From Desulfovibrio cuneatus DSM 11391 (GTDB taxonomy: Bacteria; Desulfobacterota; Desulfovibrionia; Desulfovibrionales; Desulfovibrionaceae), in the NCBI RefSeq assembly GCF_000430005.1, contig NZ_AUCY01000021.1, forward strand, positions 1 through 60,811: a stretch of DNA of 60,811 bases. The letters run 5' to 3'. Positions 28,240 to 38,343 of the stretch are shown here, piece by piece. A model generated the notes under the pieces. That model was not told the DNA's origin. It saw only the letters and a program-made list of their open reading frames with translations, and did not search any database. The position numbers and the translations under genes were made by a program. How positions within the stretch are numbered: the stretch's first letter is position 1; the number at the start of each line of letters is the position of its first letter.

Positions 28240-31200
28240 CTATTTTTTCCAGTTGTCCCACAGGGCAGCCGGGGAAGAATAGATGTCTTTTGTGGTGGTG
28301 CGCAGGTTCAGGTCGTCCGGGTCAATACCGCAGGTGTGAATGGGGCTTACCCGTTGGTTTTTGGTGAACATGAGCAGCACTTTTCTTCCCCCAAACCAGG
28401 CCGCAGCTACCAGCACGCTGGCAACGGTGGCGTTCCATGCCCCTTTGCCCGAAGCAATGCCCCACGGGGCAATTTCAAGGGGCGTGAGGGAGAACTGCGT
28501 AAGCACATTGTTCAGCGGGGCAAGGAGCAGGCCGGGGAATACGCTGGTGACTACGCAGGCCAGGGCCAGCAGGCCCATGGGCACCAGCATGGCTTTGGGG
28601 GCTTCCTGCACATTTTCCAGGCCAGGGGCTGGCTGCCCCAGGAATACGGAGTGCATGAGCTTGGCAAAGTAGGCCAGGGTAATAACGCTGCCCATGAGGG
28701 AAAGAATGGCTACCAGCACGTGGCCTTGCTCCATAAGAGCGTGGTAAATAATCCACTTGGAAGTAAAGCCGTTGCTGGGGGGCACGCCAATAACGCACAA
28801 GGCACCAATGGCAAACAACCCCATGGTAATGGGCATACGCTTGCCAAGGCCGCCCATGGCGTCCACTGAATGGCGGTGCGATTGCAGAATAAGGGAGCCT
28901 GCCACAAGGAACAGGAGGTCTTTAAAGAACACGTGGTTGAGCAGGTGCAACAGGCCACCTGCCACCCCAAGGGAAGTGCCAAGGGCCACGCCTACTACCA
29001 TGTAGCCAAGCTGGCTTACGGTGGAATAAATAAGCACCAGCTTGAGGTCTGACTGGAACACGGCGTACGCGGCAGCCATAACAATGGTAATGCCGCCCAC
29101 CCACACCACAAGGGTTTGGATGGCGTTTTGCCCGAACAGACCGGCTGTTTGGGCCAGCAGCGCGCCGCCGCCCAGCACAAGGAACAGCTTGGCAAGGCCG
29201 AAAATGGCGCTTTTAAGCAGAACGGAAGAAATGTAGCCGGAAACAGGCGTGGGGGCCGTTGCCGGGTGCATTTGCACGTCAATGCGGAAGGGGAGCTGGG
29301 CTGCCTTCATCACAAAACCCGTGGCCATAAGCAGCAGGGCAATGAATATTTTACTGCTGGAAAGGCCGGGCAGGGCAGCAGTTACCGTGGTAAATTCGGC
29401 ACCGCCGCAACAGTTTACAAGCAGCACAACGCCAAGGAACAGGAAGGCTGCCCCCAGCACGTTGAAGAAGAAGTACTTGAAGCCTTCTTGCAGCGCTTCT
29501 TTGTTTTCTTCATGCACAATAACAAAGTACAGGCTCCAGGAACTCATTATTTCCCAGAACAGGAAGAAGTTGAACAGGTCCTGGCTGGCGGCAACCCCGG
29601 TAAGGCCTGCTGTCATAACCAGGAAGAAGGCGTAAAAGCGCCACTGGGTGTGGCTGTGGTCCATGTAGGCCGAAGCGTAGTACATGTTCACTGCGCCAAT
29701 GGTAGGCACAATAAAGGCGAATATGAAAGAAAGCGTGTCCAACCCTTGCCCGAACAGCAGCACAAGTATGGCTGCAACGGCAAGTACGCCAGCAGTGGCA
29801 CGGCCTGCCTTGGCAGGTTCAGCCCGCAGCAGCACAGGCACCGCAGCGCCCAGCAGCAGCACCAGGGTAAAGGGCTGCCAGATAATGTTCAGGCTGGGCA
29901 GGCTTTGGGCGGCAATTTTGCCGGAAGCCACAAGGCCGTTCACCACGGGCAACACAAGGGAAAGGCCCAGTTGCGGGAACAACCCAAGCACCACGCACAG
30001 GGCGGCAAGAATGCCTATGGGCAGGCGCATGGCCAGGGGAGCTTCTTCCACTGCTGCGCCTTCATAGGGTTCAAACACCAGCACGCGCACAATGCGCATG
30101 TAATACACACACCCGGCAAGGCTTGCCAGCAGCATAAGGCCTGCCAGCAGGGGGCTTTTGTCTGCCAGGGCAAACAGCATCAGGTACTTGCTCATGAACC
30201 CGGCAAAGGGCGGCAGGCCCATAATGGCAATAAGGCCCACCACCATGCAGCCTGTGGTAAAGGGCATAACCCTGCCAAGGCCTTTCAGGCCGTCCAGGTT
30301 GCGTGTGCCCGCCCGCAGAATCAGTGCGCCAGAACACAGGAAGAGCAGGTCTTTCATAATGGCATGGTTCACCACGTGCAGGAGTGCCCCGGTGGTGGCA
30401 AGCCAGGTGCACAGGCCAAGGGTCATGGTGATTTCACCAATCTGCCCCATGGTGGAATAGGCGAACAGGCGCTTTATGTCTTGCTGGCGCAGGGCCATGA
30501 ATTCACCATATAACATGGTGATAAGGCCAAGCCCGGTAAGGAGCTTGCCCACCCCGGGAATAGCAGCAGGAATGCCCGCCGCCATGTCCGCTTGCTGGGG
30601 AGCGCCTTGCAAAAAGGCCCCGGTACCCAGAATAACCAGGAATATCTGCACAATGCCGAATATGCCTGCTTTGGTGAGCACACCGGAAAGAGGAGCAGAA
30701 ACAGAAGAAGGAGCCGCGGGGTGCGCATCCGGCAGCCATGCGTGGCCGGGCACAAGGCCAGCTTTTACGCCAAAGCCCACCAGGGTCAGCAGGGCCACCA
30801 GGGTTGCCATGCCGGGGGCAAGGGTTGCACCCATGCTCGCCAAGGCGGCAATATCCAGGGTGCCAAGTTTGGCGGAAAGCACCAGCAGGCCGGGCAGCAT
30901 AACCGCCGCAGCCACGCTGCACATAATGAAGTACTTGATGGCGGCTTTGTGGGCACTTTCAGTGCCTTCATAGGCTACCAGCACGTAGGAAGTCAGGGTC
31001 ATTATTTCCCAAAATACATAGAACCCGCCCAGGTTGCCCGCAGTGGCAATGCCTGCCAGGGAACCGAACATAAGCAACAGGAAAAAGAAGTAGCCGGGGG
31101 CGCTCATGCTGGGGCCATTATGAATGTACCCGCAAGAGTAAATAGTCACCAAAAGGCCTATGCCCGTTACCAGCACGGCAAACAGGCGGCCCACCGGGGC

Positions 31201-32019
31201 CAGGGAGGTGTCTGCCACTGCAAAAGCAAATGCCAGAAGCATGGCCCCAATGGCAATAATGTTGCGTACCTTTTCCCCCATGCTGGCGGTGCACCACACA
31301 ACCACGCCCGCTACAAAGGGAATAAGGGCGGCGCTGTGCCAATGCACGGCAAAATCGGGTAAGGTGGCTGCGCTTGCACCAACCAGGGCGGCAGCCATGC
31401 TGCCAAGGCTGTGCCCGCCAAGGCCCATAAGCACAAGCAGGCCAGCCAGGGCAAGGCCGCTGGTGTTCTGGTTCAGGCGTTCATCTTCCGCGGCAAAGGA
31501 GCCGTTGCCAAGCCACAGCCCATGCACCAGCAGCACGGTGGTGACTGCCATAAGGGCATTGGCAGCCACCACAATGGCAGGTGTAAGCCACGCTCCGCCA
31601 GCTAATACCCCTTGCAGAATAAATGGTTTTGCGTCTGGGGTAAGGAAGGGGCTTACCCCCAGGGCCGCAAACATGGCAAAGGCAAAGAGCGTGGTGGTAA
31701 CCCGGCGCGCTTTGCCTATGCCATATAAATTTTCAGTGTGCTGTACGCTGGCAAATTCCACCAGACGCATTGCGCAGGAATATGCCAAAAAACGGGCAAT
31801 CCCTGTGTACACAAGTTGCAGCACTGCTCCGGTTTGCCCGCCATCTGTGCCGCTGGCCATGCCCACAAGCAATGTGCCCACATCCGCAATGCATAACCAG
31901 GTAACGCTTTGTATGAGGTTAGAGCGTTTCTTCCAGGCCATAAACGCGCCATATGCAAGCACGGCGACGCCAAGCCATGAGATGAGAAAAAACCCCACTT
32001 GGGAAAGGAATGAAAACAT
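28240..32019 (-). CDS. cooM: Coo hydrogenase ion-pumping subunit with two antiporter-like modules
   Basis: This 1259-residue membrane protein carries two NuoL/M-type antiporter domains. The first is around residues 290-520, with the key Lys in VKAGLVPGHAWLPDAHP. The second is around 790-1010, with MKAAQLPFRIDVQMHP. Each contains the FWEIM helix with the conserved Glu. Pumping of H+ or Na+ is coupled to hydrogenase turnover. AGGAAAT precedes the ATG at 32019. It is the first gene of the operon, 97 bp before cooK. The length is near the CooM of D. vulgaris as I recall it. Confidence 0.9.
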   Translation of the reverse strand: MFSFLSQVGFFLISWLGVAVLAYGAFMAWKKRSNLIQSVTWLCIADVGTLLVGMASGTDGGQTGAVLQLVYTGIARFLAYSCAMRLVEFASVQHTENLYGIGKARRVTTTLFAFAMFAALGVSPFLTPDAKPFILQGVLAGGAWLTPAIVVAANALMAVTTVLLVHGLWLGNGSFAAEDERLNQNTSGLALAGLLVLMGLGGHSLGSMAAALVGASAATLPDFAVHWHSAALIPFVAGVVVWCTASMGEKVRNIIAIGAMLLAFAFAVADTSLAPVGRLFAVLVTGIGLLVTIYSCGYIHNGPSMSAPGYFFFLLLMFGSLAGIATAGNLGGFYVFWEIMTLTSYVLVAYEGTESAHKAAIKYFIMCSVAAAVMLPGLLVLSAKLGTLDIAALASMGATLAPGMATLVALLTLVGFGVKAGLVPGHAWLPDAHPAAPSSVSAPLSGVLTKAGIFGIVQIFLVILGTGAFLQGAPQQADMAAGIPAAIPGVGKLLTGLGLITMLYGEFMALRQQDIKRLFAYSTMGQIGEITMTLGLCTWLATTGALLHVVNHAIMKDLLFLCSGALILRAGTRNLDGLKGLGRVMPFTTGCMVVGLIAIMGLPPFAGFMSKYLMLFALADKSPLLAGLMLLASLAGCVYYMRIVRVLVFEPYEGAAVEEAPLAMRLPIGILAALCVVLGLFPQLGLSLVLPVVNGLVASGKIAAQSLPSLNIIWQPFTLVLLLGAAVPVLLRAEPAKAGRATAGVLAVAAILVLLFGQGLDTLSFIFAFIVPTIGAVNMYYASAYMDHSHTQWRFYAFFLVMTAGLTGVAASQDLFNFFLFWEIMSSWSLYFVIVHEENKEALQEGFKYFFFNVLGAAFLFLGVVLLVNCCGGAEFTTVTAALPGLSSSKIFIALLLMATGFVMKAAQLPFRIDVQMHPATAPTPVSGYISSVLLKSAIFGLAKLFLVLGGGALLAQTAGLFGQNAIQTLVVWVGGITIVMAAAYAVFQSDLKLVLIYSTVSQLGYMVVGVALGTSLGVAGGLLHLLNHVFFKDLLFLVAGSLILQSHRHSVDAMGGLGKRMPITMGLFAIGALCVIGVPPSNGFTSKWIIYHALMEQGHVLVAILSLMGSVITLAYFAKLMHSVFLGQPAPGLENVQEAPKAMLVPMGLLALACVVTSVFPGLLLAPLNNVLTQFSLTPLEIAPWGIASGKGAWNATVASVLVAAAWFGGRKVLLMFTKNQRVSPIHTCGIDPDDLNLRTTTKDIYSSPAALWDNWKK

Positions 32020-32536
32020 GACTTATTTCCTGTGAATTAAGGGTGCCATTCAAGTGTCCGTAAGCCATTCCAATTGTTTTGTCCTTCTTAAAGAAGGCAT
32101 TTTGGCTGGAAGGAGGTTATATCCGCGGCATGGCCTAAAAAACAAGCTTTATTTTGACTGATTCTCATTAGGCTGTTCCTTATGGCTTGGTACCAGAGTT
32201 ATTGACTTTTTCAATTGTGAAAAAAAACTCAAGCCTGAATATGTTACTCCTACCAGCTTGAAGGGAGGAACTCAACTAAATTTTGGTATAAAAATTTATC
32301 AGGTATGAATTTCTTCTCATAATGAACTCTCCGAGTTGTATTATGAGCTTGTGGGGGAGCGCCCATGGAAAGAGGGGGGGGCACATGGAGTGTGTACTCA
32401 TTTACTCCTATATGTGCACGGTGCGTACGTAGCGTTGTGCGGTTTTTCTCATAATCGAGTGTGCCCCCCTGGTTGACAAGGGGCATAGCCTCTGCCTAAT
32501 GACATGAGTCTATTGTAAGAACCAAGGGGAAAATGT
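32020..32536. promoter_or_regulatory. Divergent control region of the coo operon and gph
   Basis: 517 bp without a gene. It is AT-rich from 32140 to 32340. An inverted repeat TTTTTCA-ATTG-TGAAAAA at 32207-32224 is a possible operator for the coo operon. A sigma-70-like promoter for gph lies at the right end (32474-32503). The 78-codon ORF within it has no ribosome site or protein character. Confidence 0.5.
32474..32503 (+). promoter_or_regulatory. Sigma-70-type promoter of gph
   Basis: TTGACA at 32474-32479 and TAATGA at 32498-32503 are spaced by 18 bp and lie 33 bp before the gph start. Confidence 0.55.
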
Positions 32537-33205
32537 ATGGCACAGGCACTACCAGCAAAAGCTGTTTTTTTTGATTTAGATGGAACGCTCATTAATAGCC
32601 TGGAAGATTTGGCTGACACCACCAATGATGTGCTTGCGGGGCATAATCTGCCAACCCACCCGGTGCAGGACTACCGTTATTTCGTGGGAGATGGCATTCA
32701 TACCATGTTGCAGCGCACCGTTCCTAAAGGTACAGACCCGGCCCTGGTGGATGCCCTGGTGGCCCAGGCCAAAGTGGAATATGGGCAGTACTGGGCCCGG
32801 AAGACCCATGTGTATGCGGGTATTTTCACCATGCTGGAACAGTTGCAGGCCAAAGGGATGCAGTTGGCGGTGCTTTCCAACAAGTTACAGGAATTTACCA
32901 CAATGGTGGTGCAGCACTTTTTCCCGCTACAGCCGTTTGTATTGGTAAAAGGCAGCCCGGAAGGGGGCAAGGCCAAGCCAGACCCCACCATGGCCCTTGC
33001 CATGGCCAAGGAACTGGGCCTGCACCCGCAAGAGGTGCTGTTTATGGGGGATACGCGGGTAGATATGGAAACCGCCACCGCTGCGGGCATGGTGCCCGTG
33101 GGGGTGCTGTGGGGGTTCCGGCCCAAGGAAGAATTGCTGGCTTACGGGGCCAGGTATTTGCTGGAGCAACCGCAGGATGTTTTGCAATACTGCGGAAAAC
33201 GCTGA
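32537..33205 (+). CDS. gph: HAD-family phosphoglycolate phosphatase
   Basis: This 222-residue HAD hydrolase has motif I FFDLDGTLI, motif II VLSNK, motif III Lys in KAKPDP and motif IV MGDTRVDME. It most resembles phosphoglycolate phosphatases, which clear 2-phosphoglycolate from DNA repair; related sugar-phosphate activities are possible. AAGGGG lies upstream. The last three residues (Gly-Lys-Arg) and the TGA stop are encoded by the first bases of repeat copy E (GGAAAACGCTGA), so the C-terminus was rewritten by the element. Confidence 0.82.
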   Translation: MAQALPAKAVFFDLDGTLINSLEDLADTTNDVLAGHNLPTHPVQDYRYFVGDGIHTMLQRTVPKGTDPALVDALVAQAKVEYGQYWARKTHVYAGIFTMLEQLQAKGMQLAVLSNKLQEFTTMVVQHFFPLQPFVLVKGSPEGGKAKPDPTMALAMAKELGLHPQEVLFMGDTRVDMETATAAGMVPVGVLWGFRPKEELLAYGARYLLEQPQDVLQYCGKR

Positions 33206-33321
33206 TTGTTCCGTTTGGCGGCGTTGCTTCTCTCTTTTTGAAGCGGGGCAGGGCCCAAAGAGCCCAGCACCCACTTCCCAAAAAGCTCGTGCCTTGCCAA
33301 ACGAAGAACTGAGCGTTTTCC
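33194..33321. repeat. Palindromic repeat element, copy E
   Basis: The ends are GGAAAACGCTGATTG and GAGCGTTTTCC. The extra A on the left arm is matched by an extra T on the right arm, another paired change. The inner arms are CCGTTTGGC and GCCAAACG. It begins inside the gph coding sequence. Confidence 0.8.
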
Positions 33322-33403
33322 AATACACGATGTGTTTCTTCACCATAAACTTGCACCTTAGTAGATAAATAGTATCCCCTCTTATGACTAAAGGACTGTG
33401 CTT

Positions 33404-34099
33404 ATGATAGTCATTCTTACCGGAGCAGGCATTAGCCACGAAAGCGGCATTGCTACTTTCAGAGATAGTGACGGCCTGTGGGAGAACGAGCGGGTGGAAG
33501 ATGTAGCCACCCCCGGTGGCTTTGCCAGAGACCCGGAACGGGTGTACCGTTTTTACAACCAGCGGCGGCGTGATTTGCAAAACGGCATCATTGCCCCCAA
33601 TGCAGCCCACAAGGCCTTGGCCCGGCTGGAAGCGGAATACCCCGGCAAGGTGCTGGTGGTTACACAAAACGTGGACAACCTGCACGAACGTGGCGGCAGC
33701 CACAATGTGTTGCACATGCACGGGGAATTACTGCAAGGGCGCTGCGCCGCGTGCGAAGCTGTGTTCCCGTGTTTTGAGGACATGAGCAGTAAAGACGTGT
33801 GCCCCAGTTGCGGTAAGGCCGGGTATGTGCGCCCGCACATTGTGTGGTTTGAGGAAATGCCCTTGTATATGCAACAAATAGAAGAGGCCCTGGAGCAGTG
33901 CCGGGTGTTTGCTTCCATTGGTACTTCCGGCAATGTGTACCCTGCTTCTGGCTTTGTGCGCCATGCCAAGGCTTATGGGGCACACACCGTGGAACTGAAC
34001 TTGCAACCCAGCGTTGGGGCTTCCGTATTTGCTGAAAGCCGTTATGGGCTGGCCACGCAGGTGGTACCAGCCTGGGTGGATAAACTCCTTTTCTCTTGA
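33404..34099 (+). CDS. cobB: NAD-dependent protein deacylase (sirtuin, SIRT5-like)
   Basis: This 231-residue Sir2 protein has [15 protein letters not shown] (NAD site), TQNVDNLH, catalytic His106 in HMHGE and a zinc site at Cys114, 117, 133 and 136. The Tyr51-x-x-Arg54 pair (YNQR) is the mark of class III sirtuins that remove succinyl and malonyl groups from lysine. AAGGA eight bases before the ATG at 33404 decides the start over a GTG two codons upstream. It probably acts as a cytoplasmic regulator of metabolic enzymes. Confidence 0.88.
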   Translation: MIVILTGAGISHESGIATFRDSDGLWENERVEDVATPGGFARDPERVYRFYNQRRRDLQNGIIAPNAAHKALARLEAEYPGKVLVVTQNVDNLHERGGSHNVLHMHGELLQGRCAACEAVFPCFEDMSSKDVCPSCGKAGYVRPHIVWFEEMPLYMQQIEEALEQCRVFASIGTSGNVYPASGFVRHAKAYGAHTVELNLQPSVGASVFAESRYGLATQVVPAWVDKLLFS

Positions 34100-34164
34100 C
34101 TTATGCTGCCGCTTCAAGGAAGAATATGGGTTGCCTTGCTGGCACCTGCGTGCGTAACTCCCTC

Positions 34165-34321
34165 TATGGAAACGCTGATTTATTTCGTTTGGCGGCGTTG
34201 CTTCACTTTTTTTGAAACAGTCGAGGACAGAAGAGTCAACTCCTGCTTCAAAAAAAGCTCGCGCCTTGCCAAACGAAATAACTGCGCGTTTCCAAAGTGC
34301 CACTTAATCAGTGTTTCCCTA
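34165..34321. repeat. Palindromic repeat element, copy B (TA at both ends)
   Basis: It runs TATGGAAACGCTGATT to AATCAGTGTTTCCCTA, so both ends carry TA outside a 14-base terminal inverted repeat. The inner part has TTTCGTTTGGC and GCCAAACGAAA arms around a short centre with ACAGTCGAGGACAG. It lies upstream of ileS. Confidence 0.8.
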
Positions 34322-34362
34322 TATTTACCGCTGCCAAAGGCAGACTATTTTTTGGAGCAGCC

Positions 34363-37170
34363 ATGAGCGACTATAAAAATACCCTGAATCTTCCTGAAAC
34401 AAAATTCCCCATGAAAGCCAACCTGACCCAGCGTGAGCCTGAAATGTTGCGTCATTGGGAAAGTATTGGTGCGTATGAAGCCATGGTGGCAGCCGGGGGC
34501 GAAAAAGGCACCTTTGTGCTGCACGACGGCCCCCCCTATGCTAACGGGCACATTCACCTTGGCACCGCATTGAACAAGATTATCAAGGATATTATTGTTA
34601 AGTCGCGCAACATGCAGGGCTTTCGGGCCGAATATGTGCCCGGCTGGGACTGCCATGGCCTGCCCATTGAACTGAAAGTGGAGCAGGAACTCAGCGAAAA
34701 AAAGAAAGATCTGCCCGCCAAGGTTGTGCGCCGCCTGTGCCGGGAATATGCCGCAAAGTGGATTACCACCCAGCGTAAAGAATTCAAGCGCCTGGGGGTT
34801 ATGGGTGAATGGGAAAAGCCGTACCTTTCCATGGACCCTTCCTATGAAGCCGCCACAGCGCGTGAGCTGGGCAACTTCATGGCAGCAGGTTCCGTGGTGC
34901 GCAGCAAAAAGCCCATTCACTGGTGCGCTTCTTGCCGCACAGCCCTGGCCGAGGCAGAGGTGGAATATTACGACCACACCTCGCCTTCCATTTATGTGCG
35001 TTTTCCCGTTACCGACCCAGCCCTGAAAAGCAAGCTGCCCAAGGCAGAAGCTGGCAAGACATGGCTGGTTATCTGGACAACCACCCCTTGGACCATTCCC
35101 GATAACATGGCTGTGTGCCTGCACCCGGAATTTGATTACGCCCTGGTGGCGGTGGAAGGGCACCACTACATTCTGGCAGAAGGCTTGCTGGATGAATGCA
35201 GCAAGGCCTTTGGCTGGATTAGCCCCACCATTGTGAGCATGGTGAAGGGCGCTGCCCTGGAAGGGTTGCAGGCCAAGCACCCCATTTATGACCGCCCCTC
35301 TCCGGTAGTGCTTGGTGACCACGTAACCCTGGACGCTGGTACGGGCTGCGTACACACAGCACCGGGCCACGGGCGTGAAGACTATGACATGGGCTTGAAG
35401 TATGGCCTGGAAATTTACTCCCCCATGGACGACAACGGGCGTTTTTACGATACCGTGGAGTTTTTTGGCGGGAAAACCATTTTTGAAGCCAACCCCCTGG
35501 TTATTGAAAAGCTTCTGGAAACAGGTAGTCTTATTACCCAGGGCAAGGTACGCCACTCTTACCCGCACTGCTGGCGCTGCAAAGAACCCGTATTTTTCCG
35601 GGCCACCACCCAGTGGTTTATCAGCATGGATAAAAATAAGCTGCGTGCCCGCGCCCTGGAAGCCATCCGCAACGATGTGCGCTGGATTCCTGCCTGGGGC
35701 GAAGAGCGTATTTACTCCATGATTGAACACCGCCCGGACTGGTGTATTTCCCGTCAGCGCACCTGGGGCGTGCCCATTACCGCCCTGCTTTGTGAAGGCT
35801 GCGGTGAAGCGTGGCACAGCCACGAATGGACAAAAAGCCTGGCTGAACGCTTTGCCGCGCACCCCACCGGGTGTGATTACTGGTTTGAAGCGCCCCTGGA
35901 AGATATTGTACCCCAAGGGTTGAAGTGCCCTTCTTGCGGGCAGCAGCGCTGGAAGCGTGAAACAGACATTCTGGACGTGTGGTTTGATTCCGGCACCAGC
36001 TTTGCCGCTGTGCTGGAGCAGCGCAAGGAATGCCGCTTCCCCGCCGACCTGTACCTGGAAGGGTCCGACCAGCACCGCGGCTGGTTTCACAGCTCCCTGC
36101 TTGTTTCCCTTGGCACCCGCAATGTGCCCCCCTACAAGTCTGTGCTGACCCACGGCTATGTGGTGGACGGGGAAGGGCGAAAAATGTCCAAATCTGTCGG
36201 CAACGTGGTGGCCCCGGAAGAAGTCATTGCCAAGTACGGCGCGGAAATTCTGCGCATGTGGGTGGCTTCTGTGGATTACCGCGAAGACGTGCGTATTTCA
36301 GAAGAAATTCTACACCGCCAGGTAGACGCTTACCGCCGCATTCGTAACACCTGCCGTTACCTGCTGGGCAACCTGGGTGATTTTACCCCGGAAGATGCCA
36401 TTCCCTTTGCCGAAATGGACCCACTGGACCGCTTCGCCCTGGAAGTGGTGAGCCGTGCCTATAAAGAAGTGGAAAGCGCGTTTACCGATTACGAATTCCA
36501 CCGGGTGTTCCACACCTTGCACAACCTGTGCGTGACCGACCTTTCCGCCTTCTACCTGGATGTACTGAAAGACAGGCTCTACGCTTCCGGCAAAACAAGC
36601 AAGGAACGGCGTTCCGCCCAAACTGCCCTGTGGCGCATAGTGCAGTTACTTACCTCTGCCATGGCCCCGGTGCTTTCCTTTACAGCGGAAGAAGTGTTCC
36701 AGCACCTTTCACAAGAGCTGCGCCACGATGTGAAGACCATTTTTGCATTGAGCGGCACCGATATGCCCCTGGTTACCCTGCCGGAAGAAGAACGCAAGCG
36801 TTGGGAAACACTGCTGGCTGTCCGTTCCCTGGTTACTGCCGCCATTGAGCCCTTGCGCAAGGCAGGGGAAATTGGCCATGCCCTGGATACCTGCGTGACC
36901 CTGTTTGTGGACGCCCCCATGCGCACCCTGCTGGAAGGCCTGGGCACAGACCTGCGGGCCTTGTTCATTGTGTCCCAGTTGGCCTTGCAACCCCTTGAAA
37001 GTGCCCCGGCAGATGCCTTGTGCGACGAACTTGTGCCCGGCGTTGCCGTGGGCGTTGGCAAAGCCCAGGGGGCCAAGTGCAGCCGCTGCTGGATTTACAG
37101 CACCGAGCTTGGCACACACCCGGAACACCCGGAAGCGTGCCCCCGCTGCACCAAAGTACTGGTAGGGTAG
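34363..37170 (+). CDS. ileS: Isoleucyl-tRNA synthetase
   Basis: This 935-residue class I synthetase charges tRNA-Ile. The HIGH-type motif is in YANGHIHLG, the catalytic loop is KMSKS, WTTTPWT marks the editing domain, and a C-terminal zinc ribbon (CSRCWIY...CPRC) closes the protein. GGAG before the ATG at 34363 sets the start; the open frame runs upstream into the repeat. It is six bases from lspA, a common pairing in proteobacteria. Confidence 0.97.
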   Translation: MSDYKNTLNLPETKFPMKANLTQREPEMLRHWESIGAYEAMVAAGGEKGTFVLHDGPPYANGHIHLGTALNKIIKDIIVKSRNMQGFRAEYVPGWDCHGLPIELKVEQELSEKKKDLPAKVVRRLCREYAAKWITTQRKEFKRLGVMGEWEKPYLSMDPSYEAATARELGNFMAAGSVVRSKKPIHWCASCRTALAEAEVEYYDHTSPSIYVRFPVTDPALKSKLPKAEAGKTWLVIWTTTPWTIPDNMAVCLHPEFDYALVAVEGHHYILAEGLLDECSKAFGWISPTIVSMVKGAALEGLQAKHPIYDRPSPVVLGDHVTLDAGTGCVHTAPGHGREDYDMGLKYGLEIYSPMDDNGRFYDTVEFFGGKTIFEANPLVIEKLLETGSLITQGKVRHSYPHCWRCKEPVFFRATTQWFISMDKNKLRARALEAIRNDVRWIPAWGEERIYSMIEHRPDWCISRQRTWGVPITALLCEGCGEAWHSHEWTKSLAERFAAHPTGCDYWFEAPLEDIVPQGLKCPSCGQQRWKRETDILDVWFDSGTSFAAVLEQRKECRFPADLYLEGSDQHRGWFHSSLLVSLGTRNVPPYKSVLTHGYVVDGEGRKMSKSVGNVVAPEEVIAKYGAEILRMWVASVDYREDVRISEEILHRQVDAYRRIRNTCRYLLGNLGDFTPEDAIPFAEMDPLDRFALEVVSRAYKEVESAFTDYEFHRVFHTLHNLCVTDLSAFYLDVLKDRLYASGKTSKERRSAQTALWRIVQLLTSAMAPVLSFTAEEVFQHLSQELRHDVKTIFALSGTDMPLVTLPEEERKRWETLLAVRSLVTAAIEPLRKAGEIGHALDTCVTLFVDAPMRTLLEGLGTDLRALFIVSQLALQPLESAPADALCDELVPGVAVGVGKAQGAKCSRCWIYSTELGTHPEHPEACPRCTKVLVG

Positions 37171-37176
37171 GGCGCA

Positions 37177-37668
37177 GTGCGCTACCGTATAATCGCATTT
37201 GTTGCCTTTGTGGCACTGCTGCTGGACCAGGGCACCAAAGCCCTGGTGTTGCAGCAGTTGCCCCTGGATGCGGGCATTCCTGTGACCTCGTTTTTTTCCC
37301 TTGTGCATGTGCAAAACCACGGGGCTGCCTTTGGTTTTTTGAATGACCCCGGCACCACGTGGCAATTCTGGCTTTTTACCCTGGCAACCCTGGCAGCCAT
37401 TGTGGTGGTGGTGGTTATGGCCCGCAGTGCCAAAGAGCATGAACGTATGCTGTTCGTGGCTTTTGGAGCCATTGTGGGAGGGGCCCTGGGTAATTTTATC
37501 GACCGGGTACGGTTTCGGGCTGTGGTGGATTTTTTGGACTTTTATTGGGCAGGGTGGCATTGGCCCGCATTTAACGTGGCAGATGTTTTTATCTGCTTCG
37601 GGGCTGTTCTGCTTGTGCTGCACTCGTTTTGTGCGCCCAATACCCCCAAGGAAGGGAGCAGAACATGA
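37177..37668 (+). CDS. lspA: Lipoprotein signal peptidase (signal peptidase II)
   Basis: This 163-residue inner-membrane aspartyl protease cleaves prolipoproteins. The catalytic Asp residues are in GNFIDRVRF and FNVADVFI, and NHGAAFGFL is the conserved N-terminal box. Four transmembrane helices are visible. The start is GTG at 37177; the ribosome site is weak, so translation is probably coupled to ileS. The TGA overlaps the ATG of the next gene. Confidence 0.95.
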   Translation: MRYRIIAFVAFVALLLDQGTKALVLQQLPLDAGIPVTSFFSLVHVQNHGAAFGFLNDPGTTWQFWLFTLATLAAIVVVVVMARSAKEHERMLFVAFGAIVGGALGNFIDRVRFRAVVDFLDFYWAGWHWPAFNVADVFICFGAVLLVLHSFCAPNTPKEGSRT

Positions 37669-37862
37669 CCAACATGCAAGCCATGCTGTATTTTTTACCT
37701 GCGCAGTTGTTAAACCTGTGGGCTATTTGGCATGCCTTCAACCATACGTTTGCCACCCCTGGGGAACGTATTTTGTGGATGTGCGCCGGGGTATTTTTGC
37801 CCTTTATCGGTGGGCTTGCCTATGTGTTGTTTGGCATTCGCCGCACCCAAGGCAAAGCTTGA
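37665..37862 (+). CDS. Small PLDc_N-type membrane protein
   Basis: This 65-residue protein has two hydrophobic helices and the short C-terminal basic tail FGIRRTQGKA. It resembles the phospholipase-D nuclease N-terminal domain family (cardiolipin-synthase-like leader) found alone in many bacteria. GGGAG precedes the ATG, which overlaps the lspA stop as ATGA. Function unknown; an envelope role is inferred from the operon. Confidence 0.7.
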   Translation: MTNMQAMLYFLPAQLLNLWAIWHAFNHTFATPGERILWMCAGVFLPFIGGLAYVLFGIRRTQGKA

Positions 37863-37918
37863 GCTTTGCAGAATTACAGGAATTGTGTTACCCTGTATTT
37901 GTGGTTTTTTTGAACACA

Positions 37919-38274
37919 TAGGGAACGCTGATTATATAGAATTTTGGAAACGCTCAGTTATTTCGTTTGGCAAGGTCGGGGACACAGGCTCTGTGCGCGA
38001 ACTTTTTTTGAAGCAGGAGTGATCATTCTGCAGGAAAGCAGAATTGGGAACCGCCCGCAGGGCGGGAGCCGAAGCCGAGGCCCAGGACGGGCCGAGTCAA
38101 CTCTTCCGTCCTCGACTGTTTCAAAAAACCTTAAAGGCGACGGCAGTCGCGAGCGTAGCGAGCCGTGGAGCGAGGGCGGAGGGAACAGACAGCTTTGCTG
38201 GCTGTTCATCCCAACAACGCCCGAGCGGAAAAAGGTCACAACGACGCCAAACGGAATAAATCAGCGTTTCCCTA
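37919..38274. repeat. Palindromic repeat element, copy C, long form (TA at both ends)
   Basis: 356 bp from TAGGGAACGCTGATT to AATCAGCGTTTCCCTA. The left part has a second inner start TTTGGAAACGCTCAG and CGTTTGGCAAGG; the right part has GCCGCCAAACGG-type sequence. The interior joins three modules: 38034-38103 (shared with 7941-8027), a TCCTCGACTGTTTC piece, and the GC-rich module at 38129-38183. Confidence 0.8.
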
Positions 38275-38343
38275 AGATACAAGAATGCCAGTGGTATGCG
38301 GTTGTTACCAGCCAGACCACACGGGAAAATAAAGGAGATTTGC

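Noticed and set aside
29116-30513. A 465-codon plus-strand frame rich in Gln, Gly and His
   Set aside because: Antisense to cooM; its composition reflects reverse-complemented hydrophobic codons.
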